From Bacteroidota bacterium (GTDB lineage Bacteria; Bacteroidota; Bacteroidia; AKYH767-A; OLB10), in assembly GCA_023251535.1 (NCBI GenBank), contig JAHEYP010000008.1, positions 36,519 through 100,518 of the forward strand: DNA of 64,000 nucleotides, written 5' to 3'. Every line of letters starts with the position of its first letter. The first letter of the stretch is position 1. This document shows, piece by piece, positions 10,741-20,221 of the stretch. A program made the translations under genes and the position numbers. The notes beneath the pieces were generated by a model. That model saw only the letters and a list, made by a program, of their open reading frames with translations. It was not told the origin of the DNA and made no database searches.

Positions 10741-12546
10741 ATGAAGAAGTTATTATTCGGGATAGTGGCAATAGTCATTATTTGTCTCCTGAGCTTTTAT
10801 GTGTGGAGTTCATTTAAAGAACGTGAAGGCATCTATACCGGCATTGGTAGTGTGATTAAAAAAACACCTGGATTAGATACAACTAGTTTTTCAATTAATG
10901 TTTCCGGCTTAAAACAAGATACATTAGACTCAAATTTCGGATTGACAGAAGTAATTGTAAATCTAAAACATCAGAATTTCTATAACATCGACATGTACCT
11001 CGAAGCACCGGATGGTGAGCGAGTTGAATTGAATTGCCAGAATGGCGATTTTGATGCTGTAACTAAAAAGTTGATTTTCAAAGACGATGCTAAGCGTTCT
11101 ATATTCACAGAAAAATCACCTTATCAAGGAGAATATAAACCCTATGGTTTTTTAGCGTGGTTTAATAATCATTGCAACGCCACAGGAAAATGGAGATTGA
11201 AAATTGTTGATACAAATAAAGCCAAAGGACGTGGAGTTCTTGTTTATTGGCAATTAAAATTTGGCAATAACCCTCCTGCTCCAAAAGCTATCGAGTCCTC
11301 AAATTTACCTCTGGTAGTTATTAATTGCCCTGTAATTAGCCCGAAGAAAGTGCATGATGCAAAAGCGATATTGAAAGTTGTCTATAACGAAAAGGGACAA
11401 GAAAATTTTCTTCGCGACACGTCATCAGCATTAGCAATTCCTATCGAATTAAAAATGCGCGGGAATAGTTCTACTAAACTTCCACGCAAAAGCTATTCAA
11501 TTAAACTTAAAGGGAAAAAATCGAAAACAAAGGATGTATCAATTGCAGGAATAGAACCTACAGCTGAATGGATTTTAGGATCTAACTTAATGGATAGATC
11601 ACTCATAAGAAATCCGTTAACCTATACTTTATTTAAAAGTATCGGAGGGAATTCGATCGAAAGCAAACTGTGCGAAGTAATATGGAATAATCAATATATG
11701 GGTGTTTATTTACTCAGTGAAAAACCTGATTATTCTATAGTTCAAAAGGTGTTTAACAAAGAGAAAATAAATACCGGTGAACAATATATTGTTTGTAAAG
11801 ACAATCACGAAGACGGAGAAATTGGTTGGTATAGCCGACATAAAAACTATACTAAAGTTGGAAAGAAATCTTTCATCATTATTAAATATCCCGACAAACA
11901 ACGAGTAGCAAGAAAACTCATTCCTGTTATAGAAAAAGATTTCTCAAGATTTGATGATGCACTTGTAAGATCATTCGATGGTACATCGGTAGACACTTCT
12001 TATCGTTCGTTAATCGATATGCAAAGTTTCATCAATTATATGCTAATTAATGAGCTTACAAAAAACAATGACGGTTATAAGCTCAGTTGTTTCATGTATA
12101 AACCAAAGAATGGAACGTTACATGCAGGCCCTGCCTGGGATTTCGATCGTGCATTAGGCAATTTAAATAGCGATGGCGCATCTAATGCCGACGGATGGAG
12201 ATATTCATTCTTAGAAGATAGGGCAACCAACGGCAACCCAAAATGGTGGCCCGCGTTAATGGAAGATTCTTTGTTTGCACGAACTTTTATCAATTCATGG
12301 AAGTCACAACGTAAAGGCGCAATCAGCGATGCAACAATAAACCATCAAATCGACAGTTTAGTAGTAATTACAAAACCTGCTGCTGCAAGAAATTTCAATT
12401 TATGGCCTGTTTTAGGGCTAAATAGCAGCGGATTTTACTATAGCCCCGACATTAAAACCTTCGGCGACGAAATCAATTTCCTTCGCAATTTCATTCTCAA
12501 CAGAGCGCATTGGATCGATGCTCATATTAACGATTTATTAAAGTAA
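10741..12546 (+). CDS. CotH family (atypical kinase) protein with N-terminal TM and proprotein-convertase P-domain
   Basis: CotH signature ELKMRGNSSTKLPRKSYSIKL and AGPAWDFDRALGN; P-domain-like SFSINVSGLKQDT...TGKWRLKIVDTNKAKGRGVLVYWQLKFG. Confidence 0.82.
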   Translation: MKKLLFGIVAIVIICLLSFYVWSSFKEREGIYTGIGSVIKKTPGLDTTSFSINVSGLKQDTLDSNFGLTEVIVNLKHQNFYNIDMYLEAPDGERVELNCQNGDFDAVTKKLIFKDDAKRSIFTEKSPYQGEYKPYGFLAWFNNHCNATGKWRLKIVDTNKAKGRGVLVYWQLKFGNNPPAPKAIESSNLPLVVINCPVISPKKVHDAKAILKVVYNEKGQENFLRDTSSALAIPIELKMRGNSSTKLPRKSYSIKLKGKKSKTKDVSIAGIEPTAEWILGSNLMDRSLIRNPLTYTLFKSIGGNSIESKLCEVIWNNQYMGVYLLSEKPDYSIVQKVFNKEKINTGEQYIVCKDNHEDGEIGWYSRHKNYTKVGKKSFIIIKYPDKQRVARKLIPVIEKDFSRFDDALVRSFDGTSVDTSYRSLIDMQSFINYMLINELTKNNDGYKLSCFMYKPKNGTLHAGPAWDFDRALGNLNSDGASNADGWRYSFLEDRATNGNPKWWPALMEDSLFARTFINSWKSQRKGAISDATINHQIDSLVVITKPAAARNFNLWPVLGLNSSGFYYSPDIKTFGDEINFLRNFILNRAHWIDAHINDLLK

Positions 12547-12635
12547 TCAGACTGTAAGGTTTAGTATGTAATTTCTAAATAACGCAACATTTTTACGTCG
12601 TTCTTTGTAAAAGAAAATCTCCAATACTCTCGACT

Positions 12636-12884
12636 ATGCAACAAAACGAAATCGAACAACATTTAAATGTAACTGCGAAGTTTGAATTAGTAAACGGGTC
12701 ACTGAAATACGGAGTCATCAATAAGCAAATTGATGGTGAGAAAATCAGAACCGACTACTATTTCATCTCAATGCAGAATTTGAATAATTTTAAGAAAGCG
12801 ATTAGCAATCACAATTACGAATTCTGCAAAATGTTGATGGAAAAAATCAACATCAAGTTCATCAAATCTGTACAACCGATTTAA
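12636..12884 (+). CDS. small hypothetical protein (82 aa)
   Basis: ORF in otherwise empty spacer; no recognised family. Confidence 0.55.
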   Translation: MQQNEIEQHLNVTAKFELVNGSLKYGVINKQIDGEKIRTDYYFISMQNLNNFKKAISNHNYEFCKMLMEKINIKFIKSVQPI

Positions 12885-12898
12885 GCTATCGTGAATTT

Positions 12899-13894
12899 TT
12901 AACGATAACTGATCCCCATTATATCACGCACTTCTTTTACAGTAGTAGAAGAAGATGCGTGAGCCTTTTCCTTACCCATATCCATTATCTTATTCAGATA
13001 TTTTTCATCAGCAGCTAAAGCTTCTATTTTCTCTCTTAGAGGAGCCACAAATTTCTCAATATCTTCCGCCAATTGCTTTTTCAAATCGCCATAACGAACA
13101 GTGCAATTATTATAGGCATCATCAAAAAACTGAACAGTTTCTTTTGCTGAAACAACATTCATCAAAGTAAATAAATTCTTTATCGCTTCCGGCTTTTCGG
13201 AATTAGGTTCTGTTGGACCCGCATCTGAAACTGCGCGCATCACTTTTTTCTTCAAAACATCTGGTGAATCAGCCAAGAATATGGCATTCCCTTCTGCTTC
13301 CGATTTTCCCATCTTACCACTTCCATCGAGGCCGGGAATTTTCACCAACTGCTCTCCGAAATTATATGCAACAGGCTCAGGAAAATAATCAACATTATAC
13401 AAACGGTTAAAACGATTCCCGAATTGTCGAGTCATCTCTAAATGTTGCTCTTGATCTTTCCCAACAGGAACTTTCGTTGCTCTATGAATTAAAATATCAG
13501 CAGCCATCAATACAGGATAAGTTAAAAGTCCTGCATTCACATTATCAGGTTGCTTTTTTGCTTTTTCTTTGAATGTTGTTGCTCGCTCTAATTCTCCTTT
13601 GTAAGCATGCATATTCAACAACAAATACAATTCTGTTGTTTCAGGCAAATCGCTCTGAATGTAAATAGTTGATTTTTCGGGATCAATTCCGCAGGCAAGG
13701 TATTCGGCCAAAACTTGACGAACATTTCTGCGTAACATCACAGGATCAGGATGCGTGGTAAGCGAATGATAATCGGCAATGAAGAAATAGCAATTCTGCT
13801 CTTCTTGCATGCGAATGAAATTCTTCACTGCTCCAAAATAATTACCCAGGTGGAGATTTCCTGTACTTCTGATTCCGCTTACTACTGTTTCCAT
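12899..13894 (-). CDS. trpS: tryptophanyl-tRNA synthetase
   Basis: SGIRSTGNLHLGNYFGAVKNF, DGSGKMGKSEAEGNAI. Confidence 0.95.
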   Translation of the reverse strand: METVVSGIRSTGNLHLGNYFGAVKNFIRMQEEQNCYFFIADYHSLTTHPDPVMLRRNVRQVLAEYLACGIDPEKSTIYIQSDLPETTELYLLLNMHAYKGELERATTFKEKAKKQPDNVNAGLLTYPVLMAADILIHRATKVPVGKDQEQHLEMTRQFGNRFNRLYNVDYFPEPVAYNFGEQLVKIPGLDGSGKMGKSEAEGNAIFLADSPDVLKKKVMRAVSDAGPTEPNSEKPEAIKNLFTLMNVVSAKETVQFFDDAYNNCTVRYGDLKKQLAEDIEKFVAPLREKIEALAADEKYLNKIMDMGKEKAHASSSTTVKEVRDIMGISYR

Positions 13895-13990
13895 AGGCTG
13901 CGAAGATAATAAAGCTTGCGGGAACAGTAAACTTCAGACAAACATCATTTTTACGCTATTTTTCTCCCAAACCAACAATTTTTAAATCAC

Positions 13991-13998
13991 TATCTTTG
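13991..13998 (+). promoter_or_regulatory. candidate Bacteroidetes -7 element (TAnnTTTG)
   Basis: tatctttg just upstream of the plsC-like ORF; -33 element not convincing. Confidence 0.3.
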
Positions 13999-14002
13999 AC
14001 CT

Positions 14003-14815
14003 GTGAAACAGTTGTCATTCATTGCAAGAAGAATTTGGTGTGGATGGTTTTTCCTTACGGGATTTCTATTTTTTCTTCCTCTCTATCCTATCTTTCTCAT
14101 TCTGCTGAGCAGAGAAGCTTGGTTTCCCTATGCTTTCCGCTTAAAGAAAGTATGGGCGCATTGGATCATTTTCACTACAGGCATCGTTTATAAAATCACT
14201 TACGAGGAAAAACCGGAGAAAGGCAAGGCTTATGTCATCTGCCCAAACCATAGCTCTTATCTCGATATCGTGCTCACCAATATCGCTTTCCCCAATTATT
14301 TCCATTTTATGGGTAAAGCCGAGTTAAAAAATGTTCCGCTGTTCAATATTTTCTTCAGAAAGATGAATATTTCGGTTGATCGTAGCAGCCGTACCGATTC
14401 TTTGAAAGCTTTTAAACGTGCAAATAAAGATATTGCCAAGGGAATTGGCATCGCCATCTTCCCCGAAGCTACTATTCCGGCTATTAGTCCTGAGTTGGGA
14501 GCCTTTAAAAGTGGGGCTTTCCGATTGGCTATCCAAAATCAGATCCCAGTTGTGCCAATAACCTTCCTCGATAACTGGAAAATCTTCCCCGATAGTGGCA
14601 AAAACCGCTTTTTAGTTTGTCCCGGACTAGCCCGAATCATCGTTCATAAGCCAATTCCGACTGTAGGAATGACCGATGCCGATGTTTCTGCCCTCAAACA
14701 ACAGGTTTATAACATCATTGAAACCACTTTGATGAACAATAAAAGGATTGTAGGCGGATGCCGCTATTCGAAAAAGGTCTTGAAAGAAGAAATTAACGGG
14801 TCCGATCCAGTTTAA
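14003..14815 (+). CDS. plsC: 1-acyl-sn-glycerol-3-phosphate acyltransferase
   Basis: CPNHSSYLDIVL (NHxxxxD), SVDRSSRTDS, IAIFPEATI. Confidence 0.88.
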   Translation: MKQLSFIARRIWCGWFFLTGFLFFLPLYPIFLILLSREAWFPYAFRLKKVWAHWIIFTTGIVYKITYEEKPEKGKAYVICPNHSSYLDIVLTNIAFPNYFHFMGKAELKNVPLFNIFFRKMNISVDRSSRTDSLKAFKRANKDIAKGIGIAIFPEATIPAISPELGAFKSGAFRLAIQNQIPVVPITFLDNWKIFPDSGKNRFLVCPGLARIIVHKPIPTVGMTDADVSALKQQVYNIIETTLMNNKRIVGGCRYSKKVLKEEINGSDPV

Positions 14816-14840
14816 AACTCAATTTTTTTCTGAAAAACAT

Positions 14841-14873
14841 AAAAAAAGGTGTCCGTAAAGACACCTTTTTTTA
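14841..14873. terminator. bidirectional intrinsic terminator
   Basis: aaaaaaaggtgtc-cgtaaa-gacaccttttttt between convergent genes. Confidence 0.85.
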
Positions 14874-14894
14874 TTCAAAATCTGTAAGATTTTC

Positions 14895-15329
14895 TTAAGA
14901 ATTTACCGTTGTGCAGTGCTCTTCAAAAGCTGCTGTTAGGTTTTCAGCAATCATTTCTGCTGAGTGTCCTTCAATATGATGACGCTCTACGAAATGAACT
15001 AACTGACCGTCTTTAAATAAGGCGATACAAGGCGAAGATGGAGGGTAAGGCAACGTGTATTTACGTGCTTGAGCTACCGCTTCAATATCTTGTCCTGCGA
15101 ATACTGTAGTTAAGTGATCAGGCTTGATTTCGCTGTTCTGAATAGCCAGTTTCACTCCCGGACGAGCCGCTCCTGCAGCACATCCGCAAACTGAATTCAT
15201 CACTAACAACAAAGTCCCTTTACTATTAGGGATGGTTGCATCTACTTGCGCAGCGTCTTTTAGCTCTGTGAAACCTATACTGGTAAGTTCCTTGCGCATA
15301 GGTGCGCATAGTTGCTCCGGATATGGCAT
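14895..15329 (-). CDS. BrxA/BrxB (YphP/YqiW) family bacilliredoxin
   Basis: NSVCGCAAGAARPGVKLA with CGC active site; start at MPYPEQ preferred. Confidence 0.88.
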   Translation of the reverse strand: MPYPEQLCAPMRKELTSIGFTELKDAAQVDATIPNSKGTLLLVMNSVCGCAAGAARPGVKLAIQNSEIKPDHLTTVFAGQDIEAVAQARKYTLPYPPSSPCIALFKDGQLVHFVERHHIEGHSAEMIAENLTAAFEEHCTTVNS

Positions 15330-15479
15330 AATAATGTGTTTTAAAATTTCTATGCAAAGGTAACGAGTCCTGACCGATTTATGCAAAAAGGATTGTAATG
15401 ATTATGTGATTTTTCTCCACACCTGGGTGTAACCCGCTGTATCATTGCATCACAGCACGACAATAAAACAGGTAGTAAA

Positions 15480-15830
15480 ATGAAAACAAACAATTCATCA
15501 AATGACGATTTCCGCGATGCCTTCCCGGTTATTCGTATCGACTACAACAAGCGACTTCTAGATTCTAATTTAACAGCTTTACCTCTGTTAGGCGACTGGA
15601 AGTGCCGTCAGGGCAGTAAAATACCTAGTGCCATCTGGAGTTCATATCCCGAATTGGAACAGGCTCTTAGTGATCAAAGTCCTTCAGGATGCAAGGTGAG
15701 CTTCGGCGAACTGCAAATATGGTTCGATGTGGTTCCATTCCCTGAGGCAGGATATATAGGTATGTACGGCTACCATATCGAATCGATGGTACCGGAAAGC
15801 ATGCCTCAAAAGCTTCGGATGACCGCATAG
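15480..15830 (+). CDS. stand-alone PAS-like domain protein (116 aa)
   Basis: FPVIRIDYNKRLLDSNLTALPLLGDW...IWFDVVPFPEAGYIGMYGYHIE resembles a PAS core (start to terminal strand). Confidence 0.65.
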   Translation: MKTNNSSNDDFRDAFPVIRIDYNKRLLDSNLTALPLLGDWKCRQGSKIPSAIWSSYPELEQALSDQSPSGCKVSFGELQIWFDVVPFPEAGYIGMYGYHIESMVPESMPQKLRMTA

Positions 15831-15856
15831 CGGTTAGACTGTTGGTTGGTTTGAAG

Positions 15857-15895
15857 GGAACAACCCGGCTTGATGCCGGTTGTTCCTGTTTTTAG
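15857..15895 (+). terminator. intrinsic terminator
   Basis: gggaacaacccggcttgatgccggttgttcctgttttt. Confidence 0.8.
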
Positions 15896-16102
15896 CCTAT
15901 CCATGATAACATTTATTTCTATGATTCGTATCACTTTTTAGAGGTGTTCTCTCTCGTAATTCTACATTTTCTGTAAGATCATTGTAAGAACTTTTCGTTT
16001 TTTTAACAAACTCATGCAAATAGGTTTCGTTATAATCTCTGTCAACCCAAACAAAGAACCCGAAACCGCAGAAAAAACAACAGAGAAGAAAAATCCTTTA
16101 TT

Positions 16103-16540
16103 ATGAGTCAGACGATGAGTAAGTCTGTTACCGGCTCGGCAAAGAATACTGCCAACGGAAGATACAGCAAAGTGATGTTGATTGATGACAACTCCTTAGA
16201 TAATTTCATTAACAAGAAATTATTGGAGTCGAATGGGTTCACTGACGAAACAGAAGCCTTTGAATCGGCCGAAAAAGCCCTTGAAAAACTTAAAGCGTCA
16301 GGTACGGATGAATTGCCGGATGTTATCTTCTTAGATATCATGATGCCGGGGATGGATGGGTTTCAATTTCTCGAAGCCTTCGAAAACCTTCCAACATGCA
16401 CTCAGCAACACTGCAAAGTGATTATGTTGTCGACATCTGAGAGCTTTAAAGATCTCAATAAGGCTAACAAAAACAGGTTTGTTAAGAAATTCTTAAACAA
16501 GCCTTTGACACCGGAAACTATTAATGCAATCCACGTTTAA
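16103..16540 (+). CDS. single-domain response regulator receiver (CheY-like)
   Basis: VMLIDDNSLDNFINKKLLE, PDVIFLDIMMPGMDGFQFLE, conserved K in KKFLNKPLTPE. Confidence 0.9.
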   Translation: MSQTMSKSVTGSAKNTANGRYSKVMLIDDNSLDNFINKKLLESNGFTDETEAFESAEKALEKLKASGTDELPDVIFLDIMMPGMDGFQFLEAFENLPTCTQQHCKVIMLSTSESFKDLNKANKNRFVKKFLNKPLTPETINAIHV

Positions 16541-16541
16541 C

Positions 16542-16576
16542 AAAAAAGTCCCGCAAAATTGTGGGACTTTTTTTTA
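16542..16576. terminator. bidirectional intrinsic terminator
   Basis: aaaaaagtcccgcaaaattgtgggactttttttt. Confidence 0.85.
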
Positions 16577-17014
16577 TCTCTTCGCTTTAAAATAATCGAC
16601 TATAATTTTACTGCATTCTTCTTCTAGCACGCCGGTAACGATTTCAGCAGTTGGATGTAACTTCACCCCTGCTTTGATAAATCCTCTTTTTTCGTCGGTA
16701 GCTCCAATTACTACACGAGGAATTTGTGTCCAAAAGGCAGCTCCCGCACACATCACGCAAGGCTCCAAAGTCACGTACAAAGTGCAATCTTTCAAATACT
16801 TGCCTCCCAAATTATCGGCGGCAGCAGTAAATGCCATCATTTCGGCATGCGCTGTAACGTCGTTTAACCTTTCTACCAAATTATGGGCTCTGGCAATCAC
16901 TTTCCCTCCCGCAACTATTACCGCCCCAATAGGAACTTCATCAGCATCGAGTGCCTTCCCAGCTTCTACCAATGCCTGTTGCATAAAATATTTATCGTCG
17001 AATAGTATTTCCAC
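16574..17014 (-). CDS. tadA: tRNA-specific adenosine deaminase / nucleoside deaminase
   Basis: TAHAEMMAF and LEPCVMCAGAA zinc-binding motifs. Confidence 0.88.
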   Translation of the reverse strand: MEILFDDKYFMQQALVEAGKALDADEVPIGAVIVAGGKVIARAHNLVERLNDVTAHAEMMAFTAAADNLGGKYLKDCTLYVTLEPCVMCAGAAFWTQIPRVVIGATDEKRGFIKAGVKLHPTAEIVTGVLEEECSKIIVDYFKAKR

Positions 17015-17144
17015 AATGCAAAACTAATGCAAATCGACAATTTTTAAAGAATGCAAAATATGTACCGATTTTATAGCTCTACTAGTCGATTTTACCTTTG
17101 AATGAGCAATAAAAATAAATTCTTTGACTTACATTTGTCCCTCC

Positions 17145-17582
17145 ATGGCAAAGAAACAAACGTATACACTCGATTATCAGGAAGACTACGATTTTATATT
17201 GCTTGGAATATTCTGCGCTTACCGCGATTATAGACTCTGCTTCGAAGTCGACAAAATCTTAGATCTTTCTCTTGAAAGATTAAAAGATGTTGAATTGAAA
17301 ATGGAAAAGAAAGGTTCATCAGGACTGTTCCCCGTTTTCCTTTCAACGAATGTTGATGATGAGTATTATTTTATAATCGGCAATAAAGGAAGTATCGGAC
17401 ATTTTATTCCCGAGCTTAAACAAATCGATTATTTTCTGAAAATCAGAAATTTTAGTCGCTATACAAAGCCAGATGAGCTCATCAAAAAACTTAAAACAAT
17501 TTCGATTGTTAGCAGTGTGATCGAGTTAAACCCAGATGAAATGAAGTCGGCTGAAAACTTCTTAATAGTTGAACCGGCATAA
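17145..17582 (+). CDS. IPExxxVDY family protein
   Basis: C-terminal half contains FIPELKQIDYFLKI (IPExxxxDY type) in a small conserved Bacteroidetes protein preceding pyk. Confidence 0.75.
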   Translation: MAKKQTYTLDYQEDYDFILLGIFCAYRDYRLCFEVDKILDLSLERLKDVELKMEKKGSSGLFPVFLSTNVDDEYYFIIGNKGSIGHFIPELKQIDYFLKIRNFSRYTKPDELIKKLKTISIVSSVIELNPDEMKSAENFLIVEPA

Positions 17583-17626
17583 TAATCCAATGCAGCTCCC
17601 AAACCACTATCGCTGCAAATGAAACT

Positions 17627-19057
17627 ATGAATCTTAAATACAACAAATCAAAAATTATTGCCACCCTCGGACCTGCTTGCATGGATCTTGCTGTTCTCGA
17701 ACAGATGATTTTATCGGGAGTGGATGTTTGTCGAATTAATAGTTCTCACGGCGAACATGCTGTGATGGAACAAATGATTAACAATGTTCGTGAACTAAAT
17801 AAAAAACTGCATACGCATGTTGCTATCCTCTTCGATTTACAAGGACCGAAAATTCGTATCGGCGACCTTATCGGAGGAAGTTTCCCTATCAATAACGGTG
17901 AAGAATTAATTCTTACTCCTCACGAAGTAGAGGGAAATCGCGAACAAGTTTTTATAAAATATCCGCAATTTCATAAAGATGTAAAAGTTGGCGATTCAGT
18001 CTTAGTGGACGATGGCAAACTGGAGTTGCAAGTAACAGAAATTATGTCCGACGAAAGAGTGAAAACGAAAGTTATTCACGGAGGAATTTTATCGTCGCGC
18101 AAAGGTGTTAATTTACCGAATACCGAAATTTCTCTCCCTAGCTTAACTGTTAAAGACCGCAAGGATTTAGACTTCGCATTGGAGCATAACGTAGAGTGGA
18201 TCGGATTATCATTCGTGCGTAAGCCGAAAGACGTGATCGAATTAAAAGAAATCATTAAGGCTCGCAATAATAGAGCTCGTGTGATTGCAAAAATCGAAAA
18301 ACCAGAAGCAGTAAAAAATATCGACGAGATTATTGAAGTTACTGATGCAATCATGGTCGCACGGGGTGACCTTGGCGTAGAAATGGCGATGGAGAAAGTG
18401 CCGGTGATTCAAAAAATCATTGTAAAGAAAGCTAATGCTCTCTCTAAGCCAGTAATCATTGCTACGCAAATGATGGAAAGCATGATTACCAATTATCGTC
18501 CTACTCGTGCCGAAGCGAATGATGTTGGAAACGCAGTATTCGACGGAGCTGATGCTTTGATGCTTAGTGGAGAAACTTCTGTCGGTAATTTTCCGCTGGA
18601 AACTGTTCAAGCGATGCAACGAATTATTAGCGAAGTAGAACAACAAAACAGTATCTATTACCATGAATCCGCACCGCGAAAAGATTCTCCGAATTTTATT
18701 CCTGAATCCATTTGCTTGAATGCTTGTACCATGGCTCGCCAGTCGGAAGCTACAGCTATCGTAGCTATGACACATAGCGGAATGACGGCTTTTAAAATTG
18801 CCAGTCATCGACCAAAAGCCAATATTTATATCTTTACCGACAATAAACCATTACTCAATACTTTAAATTTATTGTGGGGAGTCCGAGGATTCTATTACGA
18901 CAAATATGAAAGTACCGACAATACTATCACCGACATTAAAGAATTTTTAATGAAACGTGAACTAGTAAAACATGGCGAGTTTATTATCCACGTTGCTAGT
19001 ACTCCTCTTCACGAGAGAGCTACAGCGAACACTATTAAGTTAACACGTATCGATTAA
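17627..19057 (+). CDS. pyk: pyruvate kinase
   Basis: SKIIATLGPA, CRINSSHGEH, DLQGPKIRIG, MVARGDLGVEM, IIATQMMESMI. Confidence 0.95.
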   Translation: MNLKYNKSKIIATLGPACMDLAVLEQMILSGVDVCRINSSHGEHAVMEQMINNVRELNKKLHTHVAILFDLQGPKIRIGDLIGGSFPINNGEELILTPHEVEGNREQVFIKYPQFHKDVKVGDSVLVDDGKLELQVTEIMSDERVKTKVIHGGILSSRKGVNLPNTEISLPSLTVKDRKDLDFALEHNVEWIGLSFVRKPKDVIELKEIIKARNNRARVIAKIEKPEAVKNIDEIIEVTDAIMVARGDLGVEMAMEKVPVIQKIIVKKANALSKPVIIATQMMESMITNYRPTRAEANDVGNAVFDGADALMLSGETSVGNFPLETVQAMQRIISEVEQQNSIYYHESAPRKDSPNFIPESICLNACTMARQSEATAIVAMTHSGMTAFKIASHRPKANIYIFTDNKPLLNTLNLLWGVRGFYYDKYESTDNTITDIKEFLMKRELVKHGEFIIHVASTPLHERATANTIKLTRID

Positions 19058-19061
19058 TTAT

Positions 19062-20117
19062 ATGAACATTGCTCTTTTAAAAACGATCTGCGAAATTGCC
19101 GGTGCTCCGGGACATGAAAACCGTATTCGCGAATTTGTGTTGAATGAATTAAAATCACTTAACGTAGAAGTGTCTGTCGACAAGATGGGTAACGTTACAG
19201 CATTACGCAAAGGCCGCGAGCGAAAAAAAGTGATGGCTGCAGCTCACATGGATGAAATCGGATTTATCGTAACTCATATCGACGATAAAGGATTTTTACG
19301 CTTTAATACACTCGGCGGATTCGACCCTAAGACGTTAACTGCGCAACGCGTAATAGTTCATGGCAAGGAAGATATCATCGGCGTGATGGGATCGAAACCT
19401 GTGCATATCATGAGCCCAGAAGAAAAAAATAAAGCTCCTCAAACAGGCGATTATTTTATCGACCTCGGAATGCCGAAAGATCAAGTAGAGAAAATAGTTA
19501 GCATCGGAAATCCTGTAACTCGTCAGAGAGAATTAATCGAGATGGGAAATTGCGTAAATTGTAAATCGATCGATAATCGTGTTTCCGTTTTTGTTTTACT
19601 CGAAACACTACGCAAACTTCCTGCTTCTATTCCTTATGATTTCTACGCTGTATTTACCGTGCAAGAAGAAGTTGGATTAAGAGGCGCTTCGGTAGCTGCT
19701 CATCATATTGAACCCGATTTTGCTTTCGGACTTGATACCACTGTTGCCTTTGATACTCCAGGCGCTCGTCCGCATGAAATGGTAACAGAGTTAGGGAAAG
19801 GTGCCGGCATCAAAATAATGGACTCAAGTACGATCTGTGATTCTCGCATGATCGCTTATATGAAGCAAACTGCCGATAAGCACTCCATTACTTGGCAACC
19901 GGAGATCTTGCCAGCTGGCGGAACTGACACTGCAGCTTTGCAGAGAAACGGTAAAACAGGGGCTATTGCAGGCGCTGTATCTATCCCAACCCGACATATC
20001 CACCAAGTAATCGAAATGGCCGATAAAGGCGATATTCAGCACTGTATCGACCTCCTCACGACCTGTGTTTCGGAGCTCGATGGCTACGATTGGGGGCACT
20101 GGGGACCGGTAAATTGA
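19062..20117 (+). CDS. M42 family metallopeptidase
   Basis: CEIAGAPGHENRIREFV, AAHMDEIGFIV, TVQEEVGLRGA, PAGGTDTAALQ. Confidence 0.9.
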   Translation: MNIALLKTICEIAGAPGHENRIREFVLNELKSLNVEVSVDKMGNVTALRKGRERKKVMAAAHMDEIGFIVTHIDDKGFLRFNTLGGFDPKTLTAQRVIVHGKEDIIGVMGSKPVHIMSPEEKNKAPQTGDYFIDLGMPKDQVEKIVSIGNPVTRQRELIEMGNCVNCKSIDNRVSVFVLLETLRKLPASIPYDFYAVFTVQEEVGLRGASVAAHHIEPDFAFGLDTTVAFDTPGARPHEMVTELGKGAGIKIMDSSTICDSRMIAYMKQTADKHSITWQPEILPAGGTDTAALQRNGKTGAIAGAVSIPTRHIHQVIEMADKGDIQHCIDLLTTCVSELDGYDWGHWGPVN

Positions 20118-20221
20118 TAAATATTTTAGCCAAACGGATTCCGTATTGTAGTTTTTTATAAATTGGCATTACCAAAGTGCCGGTGTCACGCCCGGCATTC
20201 CCAAAACACTTTTGCCTCTTT

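Noticed and set aside
14895-15386. N-terminal extension of bacilliredoxin ORF (MHKSVRTRYLCIEILKHII)
   Set aside because: Family proteins start at MPYPEQ-like sequence; extension is likely untranslated leader.
16674-17027. 117-aa plus-strand ORF
   Set aside because: Antisense of tadA, whose zinc motifs are clear.
18242-18808. 188-aa minus-strand ORF
   Set aside because: Lies wholly inside the well-supported pyruvate kinase gene; sequence is low-likelihood (Phe/His/Asn-rich antisense translation).
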